Source: Luteolibacter sp. LG18 (GTDB lineage: Bacteria; Verrucomicrobiota; Verrucomicrobiia; Verrucomicrobiales; Akkermansiaceae). From it: 64,000 bases of DNA. The translations under genes and the position numbers were made by a program. Within the stretch, counting starts at the first letter, position 1. Each line of letters begins with the position of its first letter. This document shows positions 43,301 to 53,600 of this stretch, in pieces. The stretch spans positions 3,534,001-3,598,000 of the forward strand of contig NZ_AP024600.1 of assembly GCF_036322585.1 (NCBI RefSeq), given 5' to 3'. The notes below the pieces were generated by a model that was given only the letters and a program-made list of their open reading frames with translations, had not been told where the DNA came from and did no database searches.

Positions 43301-43827
43301 CCCGCATCGTGAAGGACGACGGCAGCGAGGTGCCGCTCTCGAAACTCCCGTTGAAGAACCGCGGTGTCGAGGTTCCTACACAGCCGGGGCGGGACTATCT
43401 GGGCGGCCCGGTGAAGATCGCCGGTCTCGCTGCCGCGACGTCGGTGGGCGGCCAACCGTCGGCGAAGGACACGCCCGGCATCGTCGAGGTGGATCTGCGC
43501 GGCAGCGGGGCGAAGCGGTTCAAGGCCCGCCTCGGCAGCGATTTTCCGCTCGGCGATGAAAGCGCGTTGCGGAAGACCTGGTCCGTCCGCCAGCAGGGGA
43601 AGGACGCGCGCTTCCTCACCCTGATCGAGCCGCGCCAGTCCGATCCGAAGGTGAAGCGCGCCACCGCCGACGGCCCGGACCATCTCCGCGTCGAGCTCGC
43701 CGATGGCCGGGTGCACGACATCACCTTCAAGCAGGTTGCCGGCACCGGCTCCTCCGTGGAGGTGAAGGTGGTGGAAACCAAGGACGGCAAGGTCTTGCGC
43801 GAGGAAACCTCCGTGCACCGGCCCTAA
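40354..43827 (+). CDS. Heparinase II/III-like polysaccharide lyase, copy 1
   Basis: 1157 residues from the ATG at 40354, with a signal peptide. Residues about 40-190 form a beta-sandwich binding module, 190-280 an Ig-like domain, then an alpha/alpha barrel ('QEGHFFQHLAMAYDMIGDSGV', 'DDGWWYECSISYNVW') and a C-terminal beta-sandwich. The Heparinase II/III block is 'HGGFHGHFDRGGLLSLMRYG' (His687, His689, Asp691). The family cleaves acidic polysaccharides by beta-elimination; which one is not determinable. It is a paralogue of 50646-54134 and the first gene downstream of the sensor kinase. Confidence 0.8.
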   Translation: MKLLVNAARVACGSAWLFLVTTAAAQVVPTAPVVAVGAPDMHDWKGLGEEGMAVPGEISFHYPEGTKGWYQEGFRVSHDGTADWRAYQGLQIDVEFADERPVELTARINIPPQLQRADYVETTAATVTVGGKGSRTLSLPWSAFDFQQAQPAFLKFARELVISAKPASGGAAGKLRIKAVRLVKAAAVSLEAEVRGRSAEGGGKVYYPVTVGNTTGAEQNVTLRIAGHGWQSMKATVEPALLRIAAGQTGQCVVAVEVPAGVPAGGREEQVLQAVADGDGSRAPTLAFTTTRRMAPPYILHTPERWDEVREMVKNRDWAKREQQTYVETSSRWQVPEVAKPPRNTTPDSFGAYLFVTPEENNMMAAAYSWQLTREKAHAEKVALFLRRLSDPVTGYPATLRGCNQSLVQEGHFFQHLAMAYDMIGDSGVLTAADHAAIETTFRAYITTDLLDLNGGAISNWTVSQHTGALYAALALQDLALVDRLLNGPAGLIDHMRHGIMDDGWWYECSISYNVWVATEFSQLAVAMRPWGVNLVEGWVPSGYTRNYGIRPWESKDGLYGMSFEKQGPVRHNYVDLKRFWDALPVFADYRGIMFGINDTTERALGGAGYELAYRLFRDPAYAAIIKRDGKRDLIYGVPDLPEETPDLSGQSAHADNVGVAMLRSTQQDPAERIQAVLHYGTHGGFHGHFDRGGLLSLMRYGKSFYNPEMIWYGYQCFLYKFYVQTSMSKNMVVVDQKMQEPVESDLLLFHTGSLMQATAVESNARWSDPPFGGMRYPELIGLPLADKLWMEGRSIPIPADAKPYGEIGDYSDRVRQRRAMVVMDDYVVLADSMRAEKEHVYDSLLQIKGYEGFSGEVKPLRHDAQMTTDGKSAAQFITDCDWFTARGDVTARFNSDGLKLDVRPLWPADKQIMIGAAPENQPVNKQLHYAVRGGGKVLAEGKFGAWILGQAEIDVPVADLDALELETRVNTIEGKSVFWGDARIVKDDGSEVPLSKLPLKNRGVEVPTQPGRDYLGGPVKIAGLAAATSVGGQPSAKDTPGIVEVDLRGSGAKRFKARLGSDFPLGDESALRKTWSVRQQGKDARFLTLIEPRQSDPKVKRATADGPDHLRVELADGRVHDITFKQVAGTGSSVEVKVVETKDGKVLREETSVHRP

Positions 43828-43906
43828 ATGAGCTACCATCCCAGTTGATACGCATCACCCGGACCGACCTTCCCACGCCACCGATTTCCCAAACAGATCC
43901 CTCATC

Positions 43907-45970
43907 GTGATCCTTTCCATCTTCCACCGATCCATCCTGGGCACGTTCGCGCTGGTCGCCAGCGTCCTGCCTGTGCATGCCGATGCTCCGCGCCCGGTGC
44001 CCGCGCTCGAAACGCCACCGCCTTACCAGAAGGGTGCCTTTGTCCATCCCGGCGGCCTACACACCCGTGCCGACCTCGACCGCATGAAGGCCAAGGTGGC
44101 TGCGCGCGAAACCCCGTGGATCGAGGGCTGGGAACGCTTGCTCAAGGACCCGCTGGCTCAGCTTGAGTTTCGCGCCCACGCCCGGCCGAACCTCGGCGAC
44201 AGCCGTCAGAACGCGTCCACCGACGCCCATGCCGCCTACCTCAATTTCCTGCGCGGCTACATTTCCGGCGACGACCGTTACATCGACCACGCCATCCAGA
44301 TCTGCAACGATTGGTCGCGGGCCGTGAACAAGGAGCCGAGCGGCGGCGACATCCCCGGCCTCTCGGCCATTCCGATCGCGGAGTTCGCCATCACGGGCGA
44401 GGCCCTGCGTGTTTCCCAGCGCTGGAAGGCGGAGGACATCGAGCGCTTCCAGCGGATGCTCACCGGTTATTTCTATCCCAACTGCCACCATTTCCTCACC
44501 ACCCACAACGGCGCTCCGATCTCGAACCACTGGGCGAACTGGGACATCGCCAACATCGGCGCTTTGCTCGCCATCGGCGTGATGTGCGATCGCACCGACA
44601 TTTACGACGAGGGCGTGGCCTACTACCTCCGCGGCGAGGGCATGGGCTCGATCATGCACGCCGTTTACAAGATCCATTCCCCTGGCCTCGGCCAGTGGCA
44701 GGAGAGCGGCCGCGACCAGCCGCATGCCCAGCTCGGCGTCGGCATGCTGGCGCAGGCTTGCCAGATCGCCTGGAACCAGGGGCTCGATCTCTACGGCGTG
44801 GCGGACAACCGCCTGCTCGCCGGGGCGGAGTACGTCGCCCGCACCAACCTCAACCACCCGGTTCCGTATGCCTTCTACACCAATAGCCAGCCCGCGAACA
44901 ATTTCTGGCTTTCGTCGAATGGCATCAACCGCATCGACGAGCGACCGCTGTGGGAGCTGCTCTACAACCACTACACGGTGGTCCGCGGCCTGCCCGCGCC
45001 GAACACCGCCGCCATGGCCCGCCTGACCCGCCCCGAGGGTGGCAGCAAGGACCACTTCGGCTACGGCACGCTGACCTTCACGCTCGATGCGAAGGCCTCG
45101 CCCTATCCGCCGCTGCCGGTGCCCGCCGCACCCACCGGCCTCGCCGCCGTGTCCGGCCTCGGCCGAGTCGACCTCCGCTGGGCTGCGCCGCCGGACGATA
45201 CCGCGCAGGGCTACGAGATCCGCCGTGGCACGGCCGCGGATGGAACCTTCGAAAGCGTCTTCCGCACCTCCACCAACACCTCCACGACCTGGGTCGACAC
45301 CAAGGTGACCGCTGGCACCCGCTACTTCTACGAGGTGGCGGCGATCAACCAGGTTGGAGCCAGCGGCTTTTCGAAACGGATCGATTCCACTCCGGTGGCG
45401 GCGGGCAGCCTTCCTGCCGGATGGACATTCACGGACATAGGTGGCGCGTCGCCCGCCGGTTCCGCGGCCTGCGCCCAGGCCGATACCGACACCGTGCAGG
45501 TCACGGGTCCCGGCTCGGGCATCGGCGGACGCGGTGAGTCGTGCGGTTTCGCCAGCCGCCAGGTGGAGGGCGACTTCATCCTCAGCGCCCGGCTTTGCAA
45601 TCTCAGCGGCAAGTCTCGCCGTGTCGGCCTGATGGTGCGCGAAAGCGCCGATCCGGATGCGAAGGCTGCCTTCATCACCCTCGGCGACAATGGCAACCGC
45701 CAGACCCGTTTCGGCTTCCGCGCCGCGAAGGGCGACAAGGCCGGGCAAAAGAGCGGCAACGACTACACCTGGGTCCCGGTCTGGTTCCGCCTCCAGCGCG
45801 TGGGCGACAAGGTCACCGCCTCGCACTCCGGCGATGGCATGACCTGGTTCGAGGTCGGCAGCGAATCGGTGCCGATGTCCGCCAGCGTCCAGCTCGGTTT
45901 CGCCGCGTGCTCGGCGGACGCGAAGCAGCCGGTCACCGCCCTTTTCGATCACGTCACCTTCTCCCGCTGA
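43907..45970 (+). CDS. Alginate-lyase-like protein with FnIII and C-terminal beta domain
   Basis: 687 residues from a GTG start; a signal peptide ends near 'LPVHA-DA'. Residues about 45-390 match the alginate lyase (PF05426) superfamily helical barrel: 'FVHPGGLHTRADLDRM', 'SNHWANWDIANIGALLAIGV' and 'LGQWQESGRDQPHAQLG'. A fibronectin-III domain follows ('APTGLAAVSGLGRVDLRWAAP', about 400-490) and a C-terminal beta-sandwich of DUF1349/LamG type ('RVGLMVRESADPDAKAAF'). The role is probably degradation or binding of a uronic-acid polymer outside the cytoplasm. It starts 80 bp after the heparinase-like gene. Confidence 0.8.
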   Translation: MILSIFHRSILGTFALVASVLPVHADAPRPVPALETPPPYQKGAFVHPGGLHTRADLDRMKAKVAARETPWIEGWERLLKDPLAQLEFRAHARPNLGDSRQNASTDAHAAYLNFLRGYISGDDRYIDHAIQICNDWSRAVNKEPSGGDIPGLSAIPIAEFAITGEALRVSQRWKAEDIERFQRMLTGYFYPNCHHFLTTHNGAPISNHWANWDIANIGALLAIGVMCDRTDIYDEGVAYYLRGEGMGSIMHAVYKIHSPGLGQWQESGRDQPHAQLGVGMLAQACQIAWNQGLDLYGVADNRLLAGAEYVARTNLNHPVPYAFYTNSQPANNFWLSSNGINRIDERPLWELLYNHYTVVRGLPAPNTAAMARLTRPEGGSKDHFGYGTLTFTLDAKASPYPPLPVPAAPTGLAAVSGLGRVDLRWAAPPDDTAQGYEIRRGTAADGTFESVFRTSTNTSTTWVDTKVTAGTRYFYEVAAINQVGASGFSKRIDSTPVAAGSLPAGWTFTDIGGASPAGSAACAQADTDTVQVTGPGSGIGGRGESCGFASRQVEGDFILSARLCNLSGKSRRVGLMVRESADPDAKAAFITLGDNGNRQTRFGFRAAKGDKAGQKSGNDYTWVPVWFRLQRVGDKVTASHSGDGMTWFEVGSESVPMSASVQLGFAACSADAKQPVTALFDHVTFSR

Positions 45971-45976
45971 CATCCC

Positions 45977-47641
45977 ATGCCCTTCAAACTCCGTCTCCTT
46001 TCCTCCCTCGCGGCCCTCGCGCTCGCTGCGCCGTCATTCGCCGCCCCGGTCCCGAAGCCCGACTGGCAATGGTCGGTCGAGGCCCCTGGCGTCACGTCGA
46101 ATGAAACCCAGGCCGCGCCCCGCGCCTTCCTGTGGATCCCGCCCGGTTGCCAGCGCGTCCGCGGCGTGGTGATCGGCCAGCACAACATGGAGGAAGAAAT
46201 GATCTTCGAGCACCCGGTGTTCCGCCGCGCCCTCGCCGATCTCAATTTCGCCGTCGTGTGGATCACCCCGGGCATCGACCTGTTCTATCGCTTCGATCAA
46301 GGCCATGCTGAATCCTTCGATGCCACGCTCAAGCAGCTCGGCGAAGAGTCCGGCTACAAGGAGCTGCCGCTCGTGCCGGTGGTGCCGCTCGGCCATTCCG
46401 CCGCGGCCAGCTATCCGTGGAACTGGGCGGCGTGGGCCCCTCAGCGCGTGCTCGCCGCCATTTCCGTGAGCGGCCAGTGGCCCTACTACAAGGACACGAA
46501 CACGCCGGAGTGGGGCGACCGCAAGATCGACGGTGTGCCCGGGCTGGTCACCATGGGCGAATACGAGAGCGCGTGGAGCCGTGCGGGCGTCGGCCTGAAA
46601 CAACGCGAGGAACACCCGCAACTCCCGCTCGCCATGCTCGCCGAACCCGGCGGCGGCCACTTCGATGCCTCGGATGCGAAGATCTCCTTCATCGCGCTCT
46701 ACTTGAAAAAAGCCGCGCAATACCGGCTCCCCGAATCGTGGCCGATTCAGCAGGCCCCGGTGTTGAAACCCATCGACCCGACCACCACCGGCTGGCTGGT
46801 CGACCGGGGTCGCGCCGATGGCAAGCCGACCGCGCCCGCGGCTCCCGTCGGCCAATACACCGGCAAGACCGGCGATGCGTTCTGGTTCTTCGATGAGGAG
46901 CTCGCCAAGGCCGCTGACACCTTCCAAAGCTACCACGCGGGCAAGAAGGTCGAACTTCTCGGCTACGTCCAGAAGGATGGCATCGTGCCGGAGAACCCGA
47001 AGCTTCACGGCCAGGTGGCGTTGAAATTCGAGCCGGAAGGCGATGGCCTCACCTTCCGCTTGCGCCCGTCGTTCGTGGACACCGTGCCGGAAGGTCGCCC
47101 GGAAGGCTGGAGCGGGCTGCCGAAAGGCTCGCCGATTCCGCACGGCAGCGATCCGCAGAACATCACCATCAACCGCATCTGCGGCCCGGTCGAGCGCACC
47201 GGCCCCGATACCTTCGCCATCCGGTTCTATCGCATGGGCATGACCAACACCAAGCGCTCGAACGACATCTGGTTCTTCGCCAGCCATCCCGGCGACGCCA
47301 CCTACCGGCGCTCGGTCCTACAATCGAACCTCCGCTTCCCGCTGACCAACACCAACGGTGCCGATCAAACGATCACCTTCGAGTGCCCGTCGGAACTGTC
47401 CGCCCGCCCCGGCACCACCTTGCCGCTGAAGGCCGCCAGCAGCGCGAACCAGCCGGTGCACTTCTACGTCCGGGAGGGTCCCGCCTACCTCGATGGCGAC
47501 ACCCTCTGCGTCACGCCCATCCCGCCGCGCGCGAAACTGCCCGTGAAGATCACCGTCGTTGCATGGCAGTGGGGGCGCTCCATCGACCCGAAGGTGAAAA
47601 CCGCCACGCCCATCGAACGCACCATCCTCCTCCGGAAATGA
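45977..47641 (+). CDS. Secreted alpha/beta-hydrolase-like protein
   Basis: 554 residues with a signal peptide ('LAAPSFA-AP'), 7 bp after the alginate-lyase-like gene. The first 260 residues look like an alpha/beta hydrolase: 'VVIGQHNMEEEM', nucleophile elbow 'PLGHSAAA' with Ser141, and 'AEPGGGHFD' with a likely catalytic His near residue 225. The C-terminal half is a beta-rich domain of unknown type. A carbohydrate esterase acting with the neighbouring lyases is the simplest reading. It overlaps the next gene by 4 bp. Confidence 0.7.
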   Translation: MPFKLRLLSSLAALALAAPSFAAPVPKPDWQWSVEAPGVTSNETQAAPRAFLWIPPGCQRVRGVVIGQHNMEEEMIFEHPVFRRALADLNFAVVWITPGIDLFYRFDQGHAESFDATLKQLGEESGYKELPLVPVVPLGHSAAASYPWNWAAWAPQRVLAAISVSGQWPYYKDTNTPEWGDRKIDGVPGLVTMGEYESAWSRAGVGLKQREEHPQLPLAMLAEPGGGHFDASDAKISFIALYLKKAAQYRLPESWPIQQAPVLKPIDPTTTGWLVDRGRADGKPTAPAAPVGQYTGKTGDAFWFFDEELAKAADTFQSYHAGKKVELLGYVQKDGIVPENPKLHGQVALKFEPEGDGLTFRLRPSFVDTVPEGRPEGWSGLPKGSPIPHGSDPQNITINRICGPVERTGPDTFAIRFYRMGMTNTKRSNDIWFFASHPGDATYRRSVLQSNLRFPLTNTNGADQTITFECPSELSARPGTTLPLKAASSANQPVHFYVREGPAYLDGDTLCVTPIPPRAKLPVKITVVAWQWGRSIDPKVKTATPIERTILLRK

Positions 47642-48261
47642 AACGCCTCGCCCTCATCGATGACGTCTGGCACCCCGGCGAGATCCCGCGCGCCGGGCTT
47701 TCGAAACTCGCCGACTTCGATTGGTTCGAGGACGGCAAGGACTGGACGCCGGAACTCCTCGGGGACTACCCCGTGGTAGTCCTCGTGAAGGCGAACCAGA
47801 TCGGGCCGGAGGACAAGACCCCGTGGGCCGATGAAGCCGCGGGCGATGCCTTCACCGACCACGTCCGGCGGGGCGGGGGACTCCTTGTGGTCCACTCCGG
47901 CACCTCCGGCTATGACGACGTGAAATCGCTGCGCGCCCTCATCGGCGGCGTTTTCGCCCACCACCCGCCGCAGTGCCCGGTCACCGTCGAGCCGCGCCTC
48001 GGCCACCCGATCTGCGAGGGCGTCCCGCCGTTCACCGGCGTCGATGAGCACTATTTCATGCACTTCGATGCCACCGATGCGGATGTTTTCCTCCAATCCC
48101 GCTCGGAGGCCGGTGTTCAGCCCGCCGGGTGGACCCGCCGCGAGGGCGCGGGGCGCGTCTGCGTCATCACCCCCGGCCACACCGCCGCGGTCTGGCAACA
48201 CCCCTCGTTCCTGCAATTGCTCGCCAATGCCCTCGCCTGGATCACGCCAAAAACCCCGTAG
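47638..48261 (+). CDS. ThuA-like protein
   Basis: 207 residues starting in an ATGA overlap with the hydrolase. The class-I glutamine-amidotransferase-like fold of ThuA is seen in 'YPVVVLVKANQIG', 'FTDHVRRGGGLLVVHSGTSG' and 'DEHYFMHFD'. No signal peptide. ThuA proteins occur in sugar-utilisation operons (trehalose and others) with incompletely understood function, probably in keto-sugar turnover. Translational coupling suggests it works on the product of the upstream enzymes. Confidence 0.82.
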   Translation: MKRLALIDDVWHPGEIPRAGLSKLADFDWFEDGKDWTPELLGDYPVVVLVKANQIGPEDKTPWADEAAGDAFTDHVRRGGGLLVVHSGTSGYDDVKSLRALIGGVFAHHPPQCPVTVEPRLGHPICEGVPPFTGVDEHYFMHFDATDADVFLQSRSEAGVQPAGWTRREGAGRVCVITPGHTAAVWQHPSFLQLLANALAWITPKTP

Positions 48262-48382
48262 TTACCAAGTTTAGCACGCTCGCGCTCGTTGCAGCGCGCT
48301 TCCCATGGAAGATGGAATCCTATCTTCCGATTTCTCCCTTTCCCGCTTTGCCATGGATGTTGAACCCCGCCCCGAAAACCCG

Positions 48383-50275
48383 ATGACCCGCCTCTCCTTG
48401 TTCCAGAAATCGAAAGCCCTGCCCGCGCTCCTCGCGCTGCTGGCCATGGCTCCGCGGGCCTTCGCGGCGGATGCTCCCGTCTCCTCGGGCGGGATCTCGA
48501 CCTACGATTACTTCATCATCGCGGTCTATCTCGTGTTCATCGTCATCACCGGCCTGGTGTTCCGCCGCATGAGCAAGAACACCTCGGACTACTTCCGCGC
48601 GGGCGGCTCGATGCCGTGGTGGATCACCGGCACCTCGAGCTGGATCGCCAGCTTCAGCGCGTGGACCTTCACCGGGGCCGCGGGCATGATCTACGAGACC
48701 GGCACGCTGGTGCTCGTTCTATATTATAGCGCCGCCATCGCCCTCGCGCTGGTGCTGTGGAAAACCTGCGTGCTGTTCCGCCGCATGCGCGTGGTCACCT
48801 GGATGGAGGCCGTGCGGCTGCGCTTCGGAAAGGGCTCCGAGCAGTTCTACACCTGGGTGAAGGTCCCGCTGCTGCTCTTCCTCAGTGGCATCAGCCTGAA
48901 TGCGATCGGCGTCTTCATGTCCTCCGTCTTCCACGTCGACATGAACCTCACCCTCGTGGTGCTCGGCGTGATCGTCACCATCGTCGCCTTCGCCGGTGGC
49001 GCGTGGGCCATCCTTGCCAGTGACTTCGTCCAGATGTTCCTGGTGGTCACCATTACCGTCACCGCCGCCGCCCTCACGCTGAACCTCCCGGAAATCGGCG
49101 GACTTTCGAACCTCCTTCAGAAGGTCGAGGTCCCGATCTCGCCGTCCAACTGGGGTTCCATCGCCCAGCCCTTCACCATCATCATGTGGGTGATCGCCAT
49201 CTCGTGGATGCAGTTCAGCACCATGAACAACATGGAGAACTCCGTGATGTATCTGATGACCAAGAGCGACCGCGATGCGCGCCGGATGGTGCTCATCCCG
49301 CTGATCGGATCGATCCTCGGTCCGCTCATCTGGGTGATCCCGCCGCTCGCCGCCACCCTCCTGCACCCGAACCTCGCCGCCGAGTTCCCGGCGCTGAAGC
49401 ACCCGAACGAAGCGTCCTTCGTGGCGATGTGCATGCACGTGATGCCCAAGGGTCTGCTCGGCCTGCTGATCTGTGCCATGCTCGGTGCCACCCTCACCAG
49501 CATGGACGCCGGTCTGAACAAGGGCGTCGGCGTCTTCATCCGCAGCTTTTACCTGCCAGTCCTCAATCCGCAGTGCCCGGAGAAGAAGCTGCTCGTGCTC
49601 AGCAAGGTCTGCACGCTGGTCTTCGGTGTCCTGATCATCGGCTTCGCCCTGCTCGTGAATGCCTTCCGCAGCGGCGACCTCTTCACCTTCGTCAACCAAG
49701 TGGCGGGCAGCCTCACCATTCCGCTGGCCTTGCCGCTGGCGCTCGGCCTGTTCTTCCGCCGCACCCCGGCCTGGTCCGCGTGGAGCACCGGCCTCGTCGG
49801 CTTCATCGTTTCGCTGGTGGTGAACTTCGGTCTAAGCCAGCACCTCGACAAGTTCTTCGGCCCGCTCACCCCGCGCGAGCACGGTCATGTCCTGCTCGGC
49901 GTCACCACCGCCAGTACCGCCATCCTCGGTACCATCTGGTTCTTCTTCACCGCCCTCTTCTACGAGCGCCAGCCGCAGGAGGACAAGGACCGCGCCGAGG
50001 AGTTCTTCCAGCGTCTCCGCACTCCGGTGGATGTCCACGGCGCGAAGGAAGTCCACGAGCACCTCTACCGCCTGCTCGGCCTGCTGTGCCTCGTCTACGG
50101 CCTTTTCATTGTCGGCCTGTTCTTCATCCCGAATTCCTTCAGCGGCCGCCTGTCCTTCGTCTTCTGTGGCGGCGTGATCTTCCTCGTCGGCCTGATCCTC
50201 TGGCTCATCAGCCGCCGCAAGGTGGTGGAACTCCGCGAGGAAGCCGCCATCGAGCAGCAGCCCGGTCATTCGTGA
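48383..50275 (+). CDS. Sodium:solute symporter (SSS family)
   Basis: 630 residues from the ATG at 48383, which precedes a signal-like segment (LPALLALLAMAPRAFA) and 'STYDYFIIAVYLVFIVITGLVF' as the first transport helix. About 14 hydrophobic segments, with family landmarks 'NTSDYFRAGGSMPWWITGTSSWIASFSAWTFTGAAGMIYE' (residues about 68-108) and 'MLGATLTSMDAGLNKG'. SSS transporters couple Na+ to uptake of sugars and uronic acids. It probably imports the product of the lyases. REP units follow the gene. Confidence 0.92.
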   Translation: MTRLSLFQKSKALPALLALLAMAPRAFAADAPVSSGGISTYDYFIIAVYLVFIVITGLVFRRMSKNTSDYFRAGGSMPWWITGTSSWIASFSAWTFTGAAGMIYETGTLVLVLYYSAAIALALVLWKTCVLFRRMRVVTWMEAVRLRFGKGSEQFYTWVKVPLLLFLSGISLNAIGVFMSSVFHVDMNLTLVVLGVIVTIVAFAGGAWAILASDFVQMFLVVTITVTAAALTLNLPEIGGLSNLLQKVEVPISPSNWGSIAQPFTIIMWVIAISWMQFSTMNNMENSVMYLMTKSDRDARRMVLIPLIGSILGPLIWVIPPLAATLLHPNLAAEFPALKHPNEASFVAMCMHVMPKGLLGLLICAMLGATLTSMDAGLNKGVGVFIRSFYLPVLNPQCPEKKLLVLSKVCTLVFGVLIIGFALLVNAFRSGDLFTFVNQVAGSLTIPLALPLALGLFFRRTPAWSAWSTGLVGFIVSLVVNFGLSQHLDKFFGPLTPREHGHVLLGVTTASTAILGTIWFFFTALFYERQPQEDKDRAEEFFQRLRTPVDVHGAKEVHEHLYRLLGLLCLVYGLFIVGLFFIPNSFSGRLSFVFCGGVIFLVGLILWLISRRKVVELREEAAIEQQPGHS

Positions 50276-50310
50276 TGCTGGCACCGCGTTTACTTCCGGA
50301 CTCGATCTCC

Positions 50311-50594
50311 CCAGCCCCGCCAGGGGCGACGTATCCCAGCCGGTGGCGCAAGCCACCGGTAGCGGCAGGAGAAGAGATCAAGTCCCGGAGGGACGACGCG
50401 ACGGAGTCGGGGGACGTCCCGGGCAAGCCGAGCATCCGCCGTTCAGAAAAGCCGTATTTCCCGAAAACACTGTTGGGCCGACTGGCGTCCACCCGCATGG
50501 GCAGCGCCGTCCCTCACGGGACTTGATTCACCGCCATTCGCCCAACCGGTGGCTCCCGCCACCGGCTATGCTGCGTCGCCCCTGCGGGGCTGAA
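50311..50594. repeat. Inverted pair of REP units
   Basis: A minus-oriented unit at 50311-50398 and a plus-oriented unit at 50506-50594 of the same family as 20544, 36151 and 36290. The pair faces away from each other over about 107 bp, a BIME-like arrangement, in the gap between the symporter and the second heparinase-like gene. No gene is seen in this 370-bp gap. Confidence 0.85.
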
Positions 50595-50645
50595 GAGTCC
50601 CTTTCGATCAATGTCGATGGTGTCCAATCCGCGCCCTGTCTCTCC

Positions 50646-53600
50646 ATGAAACTCCTCCACCTCGTCCTCGCGCTGATCGCTGGAGCCGCCTCCGCTGCGG
50701 AACCGCCACGCGTTGAGTTGCCGCTCACCGCCGGAGCCACCGCCACTTGGCGCGCGCCGCAGGGCGAACGCGGCCGCTACAAGCACGGCTTCCGCGTCTA
50801 CGACGACCGCACCGTGGACTGGCGTGGCTACCAGGCACTGGAAATCGCCGTCGAGGCCGAGCCCGGCCGCGAGGTCGCCGTGGAGACCACCATCCTCGCC
50901 CCGGCCGGCCTCAGCGCGGACGAGCGCACCGTGTCGAAGACCACCCTCACCGGCGCGAAAGTACTGCGTCTGCCGTGGTCGTCATTCGATCACCCGCAGG
51001 CGCGCACCTCGTTCCTGAAGTTCGTGCAGGGCCTCGACCTCGCCGCGCGCTACACCGATGGCCGCCCGGGCGCGATCCGCTTCACCTCGGCCGCCGTGGT
51101 GAAAGGCTCGGCCGTTTCGCTGGAGAGCCCGGTGCTCGGCCGCTCCGCACCCGCCGGTGGCTCGGTCACCTACCAGCTCACAGTTGGCAATTCCTCGACC
51201 TCCGAGCGCGCCATCACCCTCGATTTCGAATCCCCCGGCTGGGCGTCGCTGCGTCCCGTGGTCGAGCCCGCCACCCTCCGCCTCCAGCCGAATGAAACCC
51301 GCGCCTGCACGGTGACCGTCGCCGTGCCCGCGGGCCTGCCGCCCGGCGCGCATGAGAAGCAGGTGATCCGCGCCACGCCCGATGGCGATGCCGCCCTCGC
51401 CAGCCGCCTCACCTTCATCACCGGCTGCCAGGTGCCATCGCCTTACATCCTCCACACGCCCACGCGCTGGGACGAGGTCCGGGAGAAAGTGAAGCGCTAC
51501 CCGTGGGCCAGCGACTCGCTCGCGGGCATCGTGAAGCGCGCCAATGCCTGGAAAGTTCCCGAGGTCGCCCGGCCGCCGGGCAACGACCCGGACGACACCA
51601 TGGGGCCGTTCCTTTTCGCCACCGCCAACGAGCACGAGCTGATGAGCTGCGGTGTTTCGTGGCAGCTCACACACGACAAGTCCCACGCCGAAAAGGTCGC
51701 CCTGTTCCTGCGCCGCCTTTCCGATCCGGCCACCGGCTATGTGAAGACCCTCCGCGGTTGCAACCAGGGCCAGGTCCAGGAAGGCCATTTCTTCCAGCAC
51801 CTCGCCATGGCCTATGACATGGTCCGTGATTCCGGTGTCTTCAGTGTCGACGATCACGCCCGCATCGAGACCGCCTTCCGCCTGTTCATGGAAAGCATGG
51901 ACCGGCTCAACGACGCCGGCTCGATCAACAACTGGAACGTTTCCCAGGTCACAGGGGCATTCTACTGTGCGCTCGCCCTCCAGGATCTCTCCGCGGCCGA
52001 GCGTTTCTTTTCCGGACCGAATGGCATCGTCGAGCAATTGGCGAAGGGCACCATGGACGATGGCTGGTGGTACGAATGCTCGATCGGTTACAACACCTGG
52101 GTCGCCTCCGAGTTCACCCAGGCCGCGCTGGCCTATGAACCGTGGGGCGTGAACTTCCGGGACATGCGCGTGCCCGCGAATCTCTCCGGACAGGTGCTGC
52201 TCGTCCCGGAGCTCAATGGCGGCAGCCCGTTTGCCACCGATGATCCGGAACAGCGCGCCAAACCCTTCGGCATGGATCCGGCGATCTACGGCCCGAACCG
52301 CCGCCCGTGGCGGGAGATCCGCCAGATGTGGAACGGCCTGCTGCCTTTCCTCGATTGGCGCGGCGTGATGTTCGGCGTGAACGATTCCACCGAGAGCAGC
52401 GTGGTCGCTTCCCGCGGTGGCGTCGATCCCTCGGCCTACGAGCTGGCCTACTACGTTTATCGTGATCCGGCCTACGCCTCGGTGGTCAAGCGCGGCACCA
52501 CCCGCGATCTCCTCTACGGCGTGCCGGAGCTGCCCGCGGAAACGCCCGAGCCGTTCCGCGAGTCCGCCGCCGCGGACAATGTCGGCCTCGCGATGCTGCG
52601 CTCCCGCACCGCCGACCGCCCGGTGTCCGATCAGATCCAGGCCACCCTCCACTACGGCACCCACGGTTGGGCCCACGGCCACTACGACCGCACCAACCTG
52701 CTCTCGCTGATGCGCTACGGTCGCAGCTTCTACAATCCCGAGATGGCCTGGCACGGCTACGAGCCGTTCATGTACAAGTTCTACGTCCAGACCTCCGTGT
52801 CGAAGAACATGGTGGTGGTGGACCGGAAGATGCAGAAGGCCGCGCCCGGCGAGAGGCTGTTGTTCCACACCGGCCCGATGATGCAGGCCGCCGCGGTCGA
52901 GACCGTCACCCCGTGGTCGAATCCGCCCTACGGCGGCATGGTCTACGATTACGTCCCGGTGAAGGATTTCGCGGGCAAGACCTGGCGCGAGGGCCGCTCG
53001 GTGCCGATCCCGGAAAACGCCCCGGGCTACGGCGCGCTCACCGGCTACACCGAGCCGATCCGCCAGCGCCGCCTGATGGTGGTCACCGACGATTACGTGC
53101 TGCTCGCCGACGACACCGCCGGCACCGCCGCCCATGAATACGAAAGCCTGTTCCAGATGAAGGGCTTCCTCGGTCTGGACGCCGCGTCGAAGAAGTTCCT
53201 CCGCCACGATGGCCAGTGGGACACCAATCCGGTCGGCAGCGCCCAGTTCGTGACCGATTGCGACCGCTACGAGGTCACCGCCCCGGCGGTGGCGAGGTTC
53301 GAGATGAAGTTCGGCCCCGGCGCGGACAATGAAGGCACCCGCGCGCTGTGCAGCGAGGACGGCGTCTTGAAGCTCGATGTCCATTCGCTCTGGCCCGCGA
53401 AGCAGGAGATCATGATTGGCTCCGTGCCCGAGGACCACGGCCTCGGGCAGCGTTTGTTCTACAACGTCCGCGGTGATGGCCGCACGCTTGCCGAGGGCAA
53501 GTTCGGCGCATGGACGCTCGGCAAGGGCGACGTCGATGTGGCGGTGGAGGGCGTGAAGACCCTGGAACTCGAAACCCGCGTGGAGTTGAAGAAGCGCCCG